Positions 49,150 to 61,180 of a stretch of 64,000 nt of DNA are shown here, piece after piece (position 1 is the stretch's first letter; each line of letters begins with the position of its first letter). Under the pieces are notes generated by a model. That model made no database searches, was not told the DNA's origin, and saw nothing but the letters and a program-made list of their open reading frames with translations. The translations under genes were made by a program, and so were the position numbers. The stretch is from Casuarina equisetifolia (Eukaryota > Streptophyta > Magnoliopsida > Fagales > Casuarinaceae): the NCBI GenBank assembly GCA_028551475.1, contig CM052356.1, positions 4,846,001-4,910,000 on the forward strand. Reading direction: 5' to 3'.

Positions 49150-49690
49150 AGGGCGTTTGCCAATGCAGAAGCCCTCTCCAAGGTCATTATTCTCACATTT
49201 GCTACTTCCTAACCGGTCTGGGCTTCAATCCAAGCACATTTCATTCTGGGTTTCACGTCGAGTGGCCAAGATTTTCCTGGACTAAGGCGTTTGCCACCAT
49301 CAACAGCACCTAACCCGGAAGGTAAGCATATCATTACCGATCCTGAGAATCGTCGCATAACAGGCACCTTTCCACTGAAAAAAATCAACGAAGTCCTAGT
49401 TATCATATTTGTCGATTGAATATTCAGCAAAGGGTATTCCACACTCCTTTGAGCATTGAATGTACTCGTTGTTCAAGACCAGATTCGAGCCCATGCCTTG
49501 CCGGGTAGAGACTAACGTCAAGGGCCCATGTTTTACATTGGTTCATCTGCCTACCACTGCCGGGCATAGCCTCGGGCCAAACTGTGAAAGCACATTTGTT
49601 TGTTATGCCAAATCTTGCCGCATTGGATGGGGCAGAGTGAAGAAAAGGAAGTTTAAAAATTGATAGGCTTGTCGGAAAGATTCATTATGT
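49150..49690 (-). pseudogene. Thaumatin-like pseudogene A
   Basis: Minus-strand text shows decayed thaumatin-like sequence in mixed frames: the N-terminal strand (AARFG-TNKCAFTVWPEAMPGSGRQMNQ), a remnant of the AEYS-DKYD-QDFVDFF acid-cleft region and a degenerate middle part. The order of parts is disturbed and no frame spans the domain, so it cannot make a protein. Its upstream sequence (49700-50000) still resembles the promoters of the intact genes (TTGGCTAGCAAAGCTTTTGTTGGAAA). Nearly all of its degenerate features recur in pseudogene B. Confidence 0.85.
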
Positions 49691-50494
49691 GATGTAAGAG
49701 ATATCGGGTAATTTTTTGCGGTTGGCATTGGGTTCGTGAGGGAGATAGATAGGGGTTGATACGGGGGTACATACGTATGACTTGCTTTGTGGCATAGGAA
49801 CAAATTTGTTGGCTAGCAAAGCTTTTGTTGGAAATTTCAATAACGATTAATATCTCTTGTCTTGAAGACAAGTAAACAAATGTGGGCACAAAACAGAAAA
49901 AAACAATGGACAAAATGTTTTGGGCCTTAGTTTTGACACTTATGGTGCTTTTGTCACCTCGTAAGCTGCATTACAATTGAAACGTTACAATTAGTAAGCA
50001 TTATATGCACAAAATAAATCTACGTGACAAGGATTAAGTTAGGATTAGTTGTAATCTGAATATAATATCAGAGTCAAGTCTTCATGTGACAACTCATTAT
50101 TCATAAATTGTGTTCTTATGATTTTACTCAATTTTTATTACTTATAAATTTAATTGTTGTGATTTTCTATGCTTGGAACAGTATGAATGCTAACAGTAAT
50201 TGTCTTATATTATTAATATTTTGATTTGATTTTTTATATGTTTAAGTATCATCATCTTTAATAATTAATTTTTAAAAAAGAAATTAAAGATTTTTGTAAC
50301 TGCTATAATTTAAACATTGTGTTAAAAGTTTATTATTCCTTTTATAAGAAGGAAAAAGACACATGATTGTAGGCAACAAAAGTTAATATGTTCGGAAAAC
50401 ATAATAATTCTTAGCATCAGCTCAAGTGTATAAAATAATGCTTAGAAATCTGTCACTTGGTAGATGGATTTTGGAGTTATATTATCTACATCAT

Positions 50495-50653
50495 AGCATG
50501 AAAGGGTGCAAAGACCCATTTGGTGGTTTGTGATTGTGAGGATATGAGTTGGGTTTTTGCACCCATTTGGTCGTTTGTGATTGTGACTGTGATTGTGAGG
50601 ATATGAGTTGGGTTCACCGAAAAAAGAAAAAAGAAAAAAGAAAAAAGAAAAAG
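50495..50653 (+). repeat. Local ~65-bp duplication and (AAAAAAG)n run, unit 1 only
   Basis: CCCATTTGGTxGTTTGTGATTG...GGATATGAGTTGGGTT occurs twice in a row, followed by about five AAAAAAG units (about 50619-50653). At the matching place near 58045-58115 unit 2 has one copy and a plain poly-A run. Confidence 0.85.
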
Positions 50654-51079
50654 GTTATTTATAGATCCTTTCTGTGCACTTTTCTACATGCATATTTATC
50701 ACCCGTAGTGCTATTAAGTTGGAATGTAGAACTATAAGCATGACCAAGACAAAAGTGTATAAAAAGATAAGGCTGGTAGGCAGAGATCCACATGCGTCAT
50801 TTTAGAGTTACTATCTCCGTGTAAAATAGGGAAGCTGAGGTAGCCACGGCCTGACTTTGGAACAGAAGACAACAAGTGGAGTCTAGCACGAAAGCATATT
50901 AAGCATTCTTCTGTCCTTGAATGCACTTCACGATGTCGTCATCAAGACATCTCCAGAGCTTAAAAATTATAAGAGCTAGATTCATGTCTTAGATGCTCCG
51001 GTGAATTGTTGTGTTCTACTGATCTCTTTCTTTTGGAGGATCGTTGCACTTGACATATTGTTACGGTCCTGCTACCACT

Positions 51080-51355
51080 GTGCCAAAAGACTAAGTCTGA
51101 TGAGTTTTTCACAAGAAGTTCCTTCTGGCCTGGTGCACATCTACAGGTGGTTGGATCTAAAGGGAGGTTACAAGTGGTGATGGAATCAGAAACCGTGACT
51201 CTTTCTCGCCATTCTTGTGAACCACTCAAAAGACCAAGCCTGATAAGTGTTTCACAAAAGGTTCCTTCTGGCCCGGAACACCTATACATGTGGTTGGATC
51301 TAAAAGAAGGTGATAAATGGCGATGGAATCAGAAACCGTGCCTCTTCATCAACTC
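51080..51355 (+). repeat. Tandem ~145-bp repeat, two copies, unit 1
   Basis: A block running from 'AAGTCTGATxAGTxTTTCACAA' through 'TTCCTTCTGGCC', 'GTGGTTGGATCTAAA' to 'GGAATCAGAAACCGTG' occurs twice, at about 51088-51200 and 51234-51345. It lies between the thaumatin pseudogene and the intact gene and is repeated again in unit 2. I see no convincing coding function. Confidence 0.8.
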
Positions 51356-51979
51356 CGGAAGCCAACTTCCTGAAGACCTCTCTACCAAGATTCCTCTCCT
51401 GCAGTGTTCTAATCCTGGCGCGTAACTCCATTTTGCTTACGTCGCATGATATTCAAACGCCGATCCTCAAACTCCTAGAACTTCTGCTTCTTTGGCGAAC
51501 CTCGAGCTCTTAAGTTATTTACTTGTTTATTTTTATTTTTCTTAATCGTTATAAGCTGCAGCTCAAAACACTATGTTTGATTGACAGCACTCTTAAAAAT
51601 TGTATGAATCTTTTTATATAAATAAATCGTACTTGAAAATTTTGTTTAAAATGAAATATATATCATTAAAAGCTCTCCTTAAAATGAAGTAAATATCCCC
51701 TTCTCAAAAATGGTTTTAGAGAGGAAATAGCCCGTTTTAACCAATATGATCCTTTATGTGCAAATGTAGAGGTTATGAGCCCTAATATCTTCTGTCTTTG
51801 ATAGAGACTTTATTACATGAATGCTTAGTAGAGCATCTGCAAACTACTACGTATGACCACAAGGCCTTTAAGCTTTTCCTGCGTTGCATATTATTCATCA
51901 CTACCTTTATCTAGGAAGAACACTACTATGTGTCCTCGCAAAGCATTCAAACTTTTATTTCAGCAGATGTTGAACTACT

Positions 51980-52663
51980 TCAAGGGCAGAACACGACCTT
52001 GTAGTTAGTCCCGCTCGGGCACGCGAATACGCATTTGCTCGTTCTGTCATCCTGAGGATAGCTGTAAACATCGGGACAACGATCCTTGAAAAACTTGGAA
52101 AACTCTGTAGGTCCACAGTTGCCGGAGTTGCAGCAAAATCGATCGGACTTGAACACTGTACAAGGATTGTTGCACCCGCCGGCGGTCCTCAGCTCACTTG
52201 GGCACTGCCTGTTGATATCGGCGGTACATCTGATATTGCTGGTGCACCCACCAGAGGTGGAGCCGAATTCCATAGGAACATTAAAGCCATCAACAAGAGA
52301 GATATCAATGAAGTCCTGGTCGTTGTATTGTTTGAGTCCGTATTCGGCAAGGGTGTTTGGTGGTGTACCATAGCCTGTGCATTGGAGAAGTCCGCCACAG
52401 TCTCCGGTCTGGCATCTCCCATGCCCGGAAGCGTCGAAACTACACCCAGTTCGAGGCCAAATACGAGCCCCTTTTGTGCCGGGGCTAACATCAAAGGCCC
52501 ATTTATCACCTTGGTTGAGCTTCCGGCCACCGCCGGGCACAGCCCCGGCCCAAATTATGGAGGCACATTTGTTTGTTACCTCAAATCTGGCCGCATCCGC
52601 CAGGGCAAAGGAGAGAATGATAAAAAGGACGTGGAAAATGGATGGGTTTTTGGAAAGCCTCAT
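51980..52663 (-). CDS. Thaumatin-like protein 2 (17 cysteines)
   Basis: PR-5 family protein, intronless, 227 aa from the ATG at 52663. That start aligns with the start of thaumatin-like gene 3 and gives a clean signal peptide ([20 protein letters not shown], cleavage near ADA|ARFEV); an upstream in-frame ATG at 52768 would place 35 hydrophilic residues before the signal and overlap the TATA box. The signature [16 protein letters not shown] is intact, as is the [25 protein letters not shown] region. It has 17 cysteines instead of 16: near the C-terminus it reads [14 protein letters not shown] where thaumatin-like protein 1 has [12 protein letters not shown], adding two residues and one Cys. 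It ends at VVFCP with no vacuolar tail, so it is probably secreted. Confidence 0.94.
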   Translation of the reverse strand: MRLSKNPSIFHVLFIILSFALADAARFEVTNKCASIIWAGAVPGGGRKLNQGDKWAFDVSPGTKGARIWPRTGCSFDASGHGRCQTGDCGGLLQCTGYGTPPNTLAEYGLKQYNDQDFIDISLVDGFNVPMEFGSTSGGCTSNIRCTADINRQCPSELRTAGGCNNPCTVFKSDRFCCNSGNCGPTEFSKFFKDRCPDVYSYPQDDRTSKCVFACPSGTNYKVVFCP

Positions 52664-52733
52664 TGTGTGAAGGGAGAGATATCGGGGGCACTCTTTTGTG
52701 GTTCGCCTTGTGTTTGTAAGGGAGATGGATGGG

Positions 52734-52743
52734 TGTTTATATA
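52734..52743 (-). promoter_or_regulatory. Probable TATA box of thaumatin-like gene 2
   Basis: CTATATAAAC on the minus strand, about 70 bases before the chosen ATG. The equivalent place in gene 3 reads TGTATAAAC. Conserved text further upstream (GTGGCCTAGG, TTGGCTTGCCAAGCTTTTG) is shared by all copies. Confidence 0.6.
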
Positions 52744-53050
52744 GGGGAAAAATTCGTACTACATACATGCATTGTGGCCTAGGAAAAGATCTGTTGGCTT
52801 GCCAAGCTTTTGTTGGAAAATTCAGCTACGATTAATATTTTTCTCTTGTCTCGAAGACCAGTCAACAAATGAGTGCGAAAAACAAAGGACAGATCGTTGT
52901 TCTGGCTCGTAGTTCTGATATTTTTTTATGCTTTTTTCAAGTCTTGAGATGCATTACAATGTTTCAGTTAGCCAGCACTACGTGCACAAAGTTAATCTAT
53001 ATGAGATTAGTTAAGGTGCGATGAATTTTAGTTGGATAATTTTTAATATA

Positions 53051-55022
53051 ATATTAAATTTTAAGATCAAATCATTATTAAAACTTGTAATTTTTTTAAT
53101 CTTATTATTCTATCAATCATTGAATGAATTCTTGTGATTTCTTTATATTCAGATCCAAGGGCTTTATTAAAAATTGTGATTATCTATTAGGTTTATTTAA
53201 AGAAAGAAAAGTTCGTGCATGGCTGAAGGCAGCAAGTGCATCAACATAAACAATCTATATATCAGACAGAAAATAAATACATTGGAGCTGGATTTTGGAA
53301 ACCATAATCATAGGTCGAAAGGCTCTACTGCAAGATTTTACAAAGGCAGAGCATATTGAAGGGGCTGATTTTATTCAATCACGACGAGCCAATGCCACAA
53401 CTAATACAAGATTTAGGTCTAGACTAATGATATAAAATAAATTTTGAAAAAAAAAAAGGTGAGTAGGCTCTCCAAAGCTTTTGGACGTACTAGCCCGCAA
53501 TGCGTGCCTTCACGTAGGGGTCAGCGTGCTACAGCCTACCGACTCCCGCTTTCAGTGCTTTGTCCGTGAAGACCAGTTGCCTAGGTTCCTTGTCTCTCGC
53601 TTCAACATTATCTAATGATGTTAATTTTTTTGATTTAACGTATTTTTATATTATTTTTCTCTTAATAACTAATTAAAAAAAGAAGTTAGATTTTCCAACT
53701 TTTTTTTTTCTAAGCAAATGAGAAGAGTAAAAGAGTTGAGTGTCAACTTTTTATCCCAAGAGATATGAATTTTCAATTGAACCATATATTTATCGACAAA
53801 AATCATATAAAAGCTTATTGTATTACTTTATTGGAGGGAACAAGATTAAAAAAGTACCAGCCTCAGCAGTTTCTGTAATTTGTAGAGGGCGACGAAGTTT
53901 GGAAACAAAGTAATATAGAACAAATGATTGCAAGAGAGAAAAGTCTAAATAATTCTTATAAGTCTTTCACTCGAGAGATAAATGTAGAGACTACACATCT
54001 GGAAATTGCAACTTGACTGAGACTACTCATTTTACGCCAAAGGCGAACCCATTAAAGGAGGCTGAATTCCACTTTTAACATTTTAACTCTTTAACAAAAG
54101 AGCTTAAATTGGTTTAACGAGGGCGTCTGTTGTGTACTCGTGCTTGTTATTCTCATATTTGCAACATCCTAACTGGTCCAGGCTCCAAGATTGTCCTGGA
54201 CTAAGGCGTTTACCACCACGAATGATTCTAGCCGTAATAGCAGAGGACAGTTGCTTGAGATATCAAGTTTGGCACCTCAGAAAAGCAAAGAATCATCGTA
54301 AATATTTTTGGATGAAGCAGACAGTAATGAAAGAACATGACACGGTAGCTTACTTAAGAGACTATTTGTTGGTTTGTAGTTTTGATTGAGAGGAAATGAG
54401 TGAGTTCACAAAGAAATGGTTATTGTCAGAGGACCTAAGGGAAGGCTAGTTTTAGGGAAGACCAAGTGCAGGCTAAAGGAAATTGTACCTACTTGATTAG
54501 GTTTTGTCTTTAGTATGTATTTTTTGGACGATTTGACATACTCTAGGCCATTGTTCATATAGATGAATATAAGAGTGGAGAAGCCAATTACGAGTAAAAT
54601 AGATAGAGTCATGATTAATTATTGTTGAAATCAACATTTTCTAGAAGTTTGAGTTCAATTCTTATGTCCTAGAACTTCAGACCATGCATTAATTATTACC
54701 AAAGTTAATCCAGCGTCTTTTAGACTAAGAAGCCTTTCAAGTTTTTTGAAATGTGAATGATGTTGGAGTACTTAGCATGCTTTTGATGATTAAATGAAAT
54801 TATATTTAATCCATAATATCTTACTAACTAAGTTGAAAGTCCTTACATAATGATTAGTAAGAATTCATATGTTGGAGGTAAAATTACATGTAAAGAAAGG
54901 TTCCATGTATTCTATTAAATATATGACATTTACTATCGCATATGGAGCCCAAAAAGTCTTACGATGGGACCCAGAAGACTTCTCTTTTGAGCTCATGTAT
55001 GTGCTCTCAAGTCAATAAACTT
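53051..55022. other. Spacer between the duplicated thaumatin units
   Basis: AT-rich spacer. A GC-richer block at 53470-53610 (GTAGGGGTCAGCGTGC, CCGACTCCCGC) is unlike its surroundings and unidentified. A thaumatin-cluster relic is at about 54030-54260. No functional gene was seen. Confidence 0.4.
54030..54260 (-). pseudogene. Small relic of a third thaumatin pseudogene unit
   Basis: About 230 bases resemble the 3' portion of pseudogenes A and B, with AAAAGAGCTTAAA-TGGTT, CATCCTAACTGGTC, CAGGCTCCAAGATT and CCTGGACTAAGGCGTTTACC in the same order as at 49080-49330 and 56700-56890. It is shorter and more diverged than either. It shows that a third copy of this unit once existed. Confidence 0.75.
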
Positions 55023-56744
55023 GCTTATACATTGAAACTATCCTTCATACAGAAACGAGATGGTAACTAAAAATAATATTGGGACATTTTTAAATTTTAC
55101 ATGTTAGAGTAGAACAATTTGATTTGAAAAGGTAAATTATATTAATAAAGATTAAAGTACAAAAATATATAGACATATCTTAACATTACAAAAGTCACAT
55201 ATTTATATAAATATGAAAGTTGAAAGCCTTTAAATCTCATTTAAAATAATATTTCCTTAAAAGAATTTTATATTTTTAAACAAAAAAGTTCTCCATTATA
55301 TTACCTTCTTTATTTTTGCTAAAAGAATATGGATATTAATTATCTTTCCCTGAAAACATATTCTATTTCATTTAGCTTATATATAATAAGTATAAACTAA
55401 GAAAGATATCTTAAGAAATTTAGTGACTAAATTCATTCCTTTAATTACTTCGATTATTCATTGTAGTTCTTCATTCCATCCTCTAATGTCACGTCAAATT
55501 TCATTTCAAGAGAGAATATTTTTTTAAATCATCTTTGTCCATGCACATTCAAAAAAGATACAACTCCTATTTTTTATATGAGACTAACATAAATCATAAT
55601 ATATGCTTATCAAAGGAAACCATTGTATAATTTCTATTGTTGTAGAAAGTTTATCCATACAAGCAAGTCATTCAGTAAAATAATGTTTGTTAATGCCATC
55701 AGCTTAAATTAAATTATACTAATTTATTGTCAACTTGCCAAAGATTGTTATAAATCTTTTGGCAAAAATATGTAGAACTTGAGAAAATAGAAGTAAATGT
55801 GGGCTTTAACTTGAGGAGATCCCATCAGCTCTAAGTCATGGTATCTTTATATCCAACTATATTATTGAAGTTCTTTTACATTTTTTATTGTGAATTCATT
55901 TATTTCATACTAAAACTTTTGAGAACGATTTATGAGATTTCAAAGCATATGTTCCAAAATGACTTTATTCCAAATTTTGAGATTTAGTAAACCTATTTCC
56001 TTTTTCTTCTTTGGTAAGCAAATAGTTTGCTAAGTTACTTTGTAAGAAGAATGCATACTTATATTACTTGCTCATTTAAATTTCCTTAGAACAATTAATA
56101 ATTCATGAATGTTGAGAACATGATACACAGCCGAGAAGCTACAACACATCCATAAATATTTCCCAACTTGGAAATAATCAAAGACAAGAAAGCACAAGTC
56201 CTTTGCCCACACCAAGATTGTCCGTCTTTGGGGTTGAGTTGGATGACATGGAAAAAAGAGCGGCTCTTTGATATTATATGAAAACTCAAAATCTACCTTC
56301 ATTTAAAAGGTGTTATAGAAGAGAGAAATTGTTCAAACTTATAAGATATATTATAAGTATTATTCTCTCTAATGTAAAATTTTATTATTCAATATTTTCT
56401 TACAGTTCAAGATTGGTCTTTTGTTAGCTAAGGATTGGCCTATTTTTAGGACTGAGTTGGATCATATGAAAGAAAATTTTTCTTGATATCATGTGAAAGA
56501 CTCAGGTTTATTTCTTTTCAAAAAGCATCAATGAGAAATAAAGTTATTTGAACTTATAAAATATATTACAAGTATTTTGTTATTGTCTAATACCACTCAC
56601 CTAGGCCCTTCACGAATTTGGGCTTAGGAATTTGATAGACTACACATTTACGCCTTGGACAAACTCATTATAGGAGTTTGAATTCGACTTTTAACATTTA
56701 ACCCACCAACAAAAAGAGCTTAAAATGGTTCAGCAAGGGCGTTT

Positions 56745-57265
56745 GCCAATGCAGAAGCCCTCCAAGGTCATTATTCTCACATTTGCTACTTCCTAACCGG
56801 TCTGGGCTTCAATCCAAGCACATTTCATTCTGGGTTTCACATCGAGCGGCCAAGATTTTCCTGGACCATGGCGTTTGACACCATCAACAGCACCTAAGCC
56901 GGAAGGAAAGCATATCATTACCGATCCTGAGAATCGTCGCATAACAGGCACCTTTGCACTGAAAAAAATCAACGAAGTCCTGTCTATCATATTTGTCGAT
57001 TGAATATTCAGCAAAGGGTATTCCACACTCCTTTGAGCATTGAATGTACTCCTTGTTGAAGACCAGATTCGAGCTTGTGCCTTGCCGGGTAGAGACTAAC
57101 GTCAAGGGCCCATGTTTTACATTGGTTCATCTGCCTACCACCACCGGGCATAGCCTCGGCCCAAACTGTGAAGGCAGATTTGTTTGTTATGCCAAATCTT
57201 GCCGCATTGGATGGGGCAGAGTGACGAAAAGGAAGTTTAAAAATTGATAGGTTTGTCGGAAAGAT
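56745..57265 (-). pseudogene. Thaumatin-like pseudogene B
   Basis: Nearly the same as pseudogene A over its whole length, including the mixed-frame remnants of the thaumatin fold and the degraded middle. Because the decay pattern is shared, the ancestor was already dead when the 7.6-kb unit duplicated. The upstream region (57350-57560) keeps the cluster promoter text CGTACGTATGACTTGCC and TTGGCTAGCAAAGCTTTTG. Confidence 0.85.
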
Positions 57266-58430
57266 TCATTATGTGATGTAAGAGATATTGGGTGATCTTT
57301 GTTGATTGGCGTTGGGTTCGTGAGGGAGATAGATAGGGGTTGATATGGGGGTACGTACGTATGACTTGCCTTGTGGCATAGGAACAAATTTGTTGGCTAG
57401 CAAAGCTTTTGTTGGAAATTTCGGTAACGATTAATATTTGTCTTGTCTTGAAGACAAGTAAACAAATGTGAGCACAAAACAGAAAAAAACAAAGGACAAA
57501 TTGTTTTGGCCCTTAGTTTTGACACTTATGGTGCTTTTGTCACCTCGTAAGCTGCATTACAATTAGTCAGCATTATATGCACAAAATAAATCTACAGGAC
57601 AACAATTAAGTTAGGATTAGTTATAATCAGAAAATAATATCAGAGTCAGGTCTTCGTGTGACAGCTCATTATTCATAAATTGTGTTCTTATGATTTTACA
57701 CAATTTTTGTCACTCATAAATTTAATTGTTGTGATTTCTTATGCTTGGAACGAGTAATGTTAATATTATTAATATTTTGATTTCATTTTTAAAAATTGAT
57801 ATTTAGAAAAGAAATTAAAGATTTTGTAACTGCATTTAAGTTGTACATTGTGTCAGAAGTTTCTTCTTCCCTTTATAAGAAGGAAAAAAACCACATTGTT
57901 GCAAGCAAGAAAAGTTAATACATTCAAAAAACATAATAATTCTTAGCATCAGCTCAAATGTACAAAATAGTTCTTAGAAATATGTCACTCAAGAGATGGA
58001 TTTAGGAGTTGATATCGTCTACATCATAGCATGAAAGGGTGCAAGGACCCATTTGGTGGTTTATGATTGTGATTATGAGGATATCAGTTGGGTTCACAAA
58101 AAAAAAAAAAAAAAGTTATTCATACATCCTTTCTGTGTACTTTTCTACTTGCATATTTCTCACCCGTCGTGCTATTAAGTTGGAATGTAGGAACTATATG
58201 CATGAACAAGACAAAAGTGTATAACAAGATAAGGCTGGTAGGCAGAGATCCACATGCATCATTTTAGAGTTACTATCTCCGTGTAAAATAGGGAAGCTGA
58301 GGTCGATGACGGCTTGACTTTGGAACAGAAGACAACAAGTGGAGTCTAGCACGTAAGCATACCAAGCATTCTTCTGTCCTTGAATGCACTTCCCAGTGTC
58401 GTCATCAAGACGTCTCCTGAGCTTAAAAAT

Positions 58431-60829
58431 CGACGCCCACTCTGACTCCGGAGCCACTTCTCATGTAGTTGATAATGTTGGTAAGCTTAATAAATTCTCT
58501 CCCTACACTGGTAGTGATACTATTATGGTTGGTAATGGAACTTGTGTTCCAATCACTCATGTAGGGGAGACTTATCTTAATAATGGTGAAATACCTCTTA
58601 AATCTGTGCTTGTGGTACCAGATATTAAAAAGGATCTTCTCTCTGTTTCGAAACTTACTGCTAATTTTCCTTGTAAAGTTGAGTTTGATGGGAAGCATGT
58701 TCTTATAAAGGATTTGCAGAGCAACAAAATCCTAGCACAAGGACTTAAGCGTGGAAGTTTGTACTTGTTGCCCTCGAATAGTTCGTCCATATTCTTCTCA
58801 ACAAGGCAGCAATCCGCCACTTGGGATGTGTGGCATGCACGATTGGGTCATGCAAATTCAGAATTAGTCAATCTTTTGAAACGACAGCAGAAGATCATTG
58901 TTCATGGAACTGCCAACTCACTGTGCTCATCTTGTTGTCTTGGAAAAAGCACAAAGCTTCCTTTTGTTCTATCACAAAATAGTTCTGGTGTATCCCTAGA
59001 AAGAATTCACTCAGATATTTGGGGTCTAATCCTTATTTTGTCATGTCAGAACTTTAAAAATTATGTTATTTTTGTGGATGATTTTACTAGATTTGTATGG
59101 TTTTATCCTTTACGTAAGAAGTCAGATCTATTTGAAGTCTTTGTTACTTTTCGTACAATGGTTGAAAAGCAATTTGGTTATTCAATCAAAATTCTTCAAT
59201 CAGATAATGGAGGAGAATACACTAGTAATCAACTCTCTGACTATCTTGCTATAAATGGTATTATTCAACAATTTTCTTGTCCTTATACACTTCAGCAAAA
59301 TGGTTTAGCTGAACAGGAAGCACAGACATATCACTGAGCTTGGTCGTACAATGTTACTTCATGTTGGTGTTCCAAAGCAATATTGGGTTGAAGCCTTCAC
59401 CATTGCAATGTTTCTCATTAATAGGCTGCCAATAGTAAGTTTGGTAAATAAAACGCCTTTTGAGCTGCTTCATCATCGTGAGCCAGATTATTCAATTCTC
59501 AGGACTTTTGGTTGTGCATGTTATCCACACTTAAAAGAATTGGCTCCTGATAAGTTATCTCAATGCTCGCTTCAATGTGTATTCTTGGGTTATAGCAGTC
59601 GGCATAAGGGATACAGGTGTTTCCATCCAGCATCAAGAAAAGTCTTTCTTTCGCGGCATGTGATCTTTGATGAATCACTTTTTCCATTTCGTATCTCACC
59701 GCCCAATAATCATCTTATCTCTACCTCACAACCTGATATGTCTTATTCTCCTATAATCCAAACAACTCCTACTTCCAGTGGGCCTACTTCCCTACCTTAC
59801 AATCCATCTCCTAATAGTGCAAGTCCCATCATTGAAAATAATGATAGCTCACCACCATGTGACCGTGAAAGGTCTTTTCACGAAATCTCACCTTCGTTAC
59901 CTCAATTTTCTCCACCTTCACGTCTCTCAACCACACCCACAAGAGGTCGAGCTACATCCTTTTCAAGCTGTGGGGCCGATTACTAATAATGATGAACGAA
60001 TTTCTTCATCTTCCTCTGCGGGATGTGAGCCCTCTGCTCCTTTTTCCCCTTTTATCTCTGCATCCTTACAAAACACACCAGAACATGACCTTCAGGAACC
60101 TTTGCCCATTGTGAATAACCAATTCATCCCAGCCACAAATTCATCGGCAACACCTGTGCGAACACATCATATGGTTACTCGAAGTCAATCTGGAATTGTA
60201 AAGCCAAATCCAAAGTACCTCTTGGTTGCCGAGCACATTGTTCCTCCTCCTCCCAAATCAGTTAAAAAAGCCTTACGACATTCGGGATGGAATGCCGAGC
60301 ACATTGTTCCTCCTCCTCCCAAATCAGTTAAAAAAGCCTTACGACATTCAGGATGGAAACAAGCTATGGATGATGAGATGTGAGCTTTGTTTCGAAATCA
60401 AACTTGGACATTAGTTCCACGACCATCTTCTAGAAAAGTTGTGGGATGCCGATGGGTCTTTCGTGCAAAGCTAACTCTAACAGGCGCTGTTGATCGTTTA
60501 AAAGCTCAATTGGTTACTCGTGGATATAATCAAACAGCAGGGGTTGATTTTTTGGAGACGTTTTCTCCCTTTCCCGATCATGTATGTTGCCTTCGAAGAG
60601 CTCCATTTGTTCACCGCATGATCCATCCTTGTTCCTTCTATTATTCTGGAGATGTTGCTATTTGGGTGCTGCTCCGATATCATCTTGAAATGCAGGGCCC
60701 AGTTGGAAAACCGAATGCTCGCCAATCATAAGGGGGCAACAACACCTTTATAAGGCGCAGGACTGGGTTCCCTTGCCCCGGTGTGGGACTGCCTTTGTGC
60801 AATTTTCAATACTCCCCCGCAGACTAACA
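58431..60829 (+). mobile_element. Broken Copia internal fragment inserted in thaumatin unit 2
   Basis: A fossil on the plus strand showing Copia protease (about 58.45 kb, DSGATSH), a zinc-finger/integrase region (about 58.8-59.7 kb, with WHARLGH, HSDIWG and DNGGEY), a Ser/Pro-rich linker and the start of the reverse transcriptase domain (about 60.2-60.6 kb). It resembles the RE1/Ale group (HHMVTRSQSGIVKPNPK). No LTR flanks it on either side and the element is clearly incomplete, with at least three breaks. The outer joins are seen by comparison with unit 1, where AGCTTAAAAAT runs on through a short stretch to TTAGATGCT. It postdates the unit duplication. The last ~170 bases (GGTGTGGGACTGCC...ACTCCCCCGC) look like an edge of another LTR family. 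Confidence 0.88.
60228..60359 (+). repeat. 66-bp tandem duplication within the Copia fragment
   Basis: Two adjacent copies of a 66-base unit, starting GCCGAGCACATTGTTCC, differ at only a couple of positions. This is a recent local duplication inside the fossil. Confidence 0.9.
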
Positions 60830-60924
60830 TTAGATGCTATGGTGAATTGTTGTGTACTACTAATCTCTTTCTTTTGGAGGAACATTGCACTTGACATATT
60901 GTTATGGTCCTGCTACCACTATGC

Positions 60925-61180
60925 CAAAAGACCAAGTCTGATTAGTGTTTCATAGGAAGTTCCTTCTGGCCCGGAACACATATAAAAGTGGTTAGATCTA
61001 AAAGGAGGTGTTAAATGGCGATGGCATTAGAAACCATGACTCTTCCTCGCCCTTCTTGTGAAACACTCAAAGGACCAAGAAGTTCCTTCTGGCCCGGAAC
61101 ACATATACAGGTGGTTGGATATAAAAGGAGGTGATAGATGGCGATGAAGTCAGAAACCGTGACTCTTTCTCGCCATTTTT
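60925..61180 (+). repeat. Tandem repeat, two copies, unit 2 (partner of 51080-51355)
   Basis: The repeat pair of unit 1 recurs here with TTCCTTCTGGCCCGGAACAC twice, GTGGTT-GAT-TAAAAGGAGGTG twice and AGAAACC-TGACTCTT twice. Spacing differs by indels, so the tandem pair predates the unit duplication. Confidence 0.8.

Larger units (their letters stand above)
47421..53050. repeat. Thaumatin tandem duplication, unit 1
   Basis: Homologous with 55023 to the window end. It begins GCTTATACATTGAAACTATC in both units, at an offset of 7602 bases. It contains, in order, about 1.7 kb of AT-rich DNA, a thaumatin-like pseudogene, spacer DNA with short tandem repeats and an intact thaumatin-like gene with its promoter. 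A sample of about 235 bases compared by eye differs at roughly 6%. Lacking the Copia and LINE insertions found in unit 2, it is close to the ancestral layout. Confidence 0.9.

Noticed and set aside
52664-52768. Upstream start of thaumatin-like gene 2 at 52768
   Set aside because: It would put 35 hydrophilic residues before the signal peptide and run through the TATA box; gene 3 supports the ATG at 52663.
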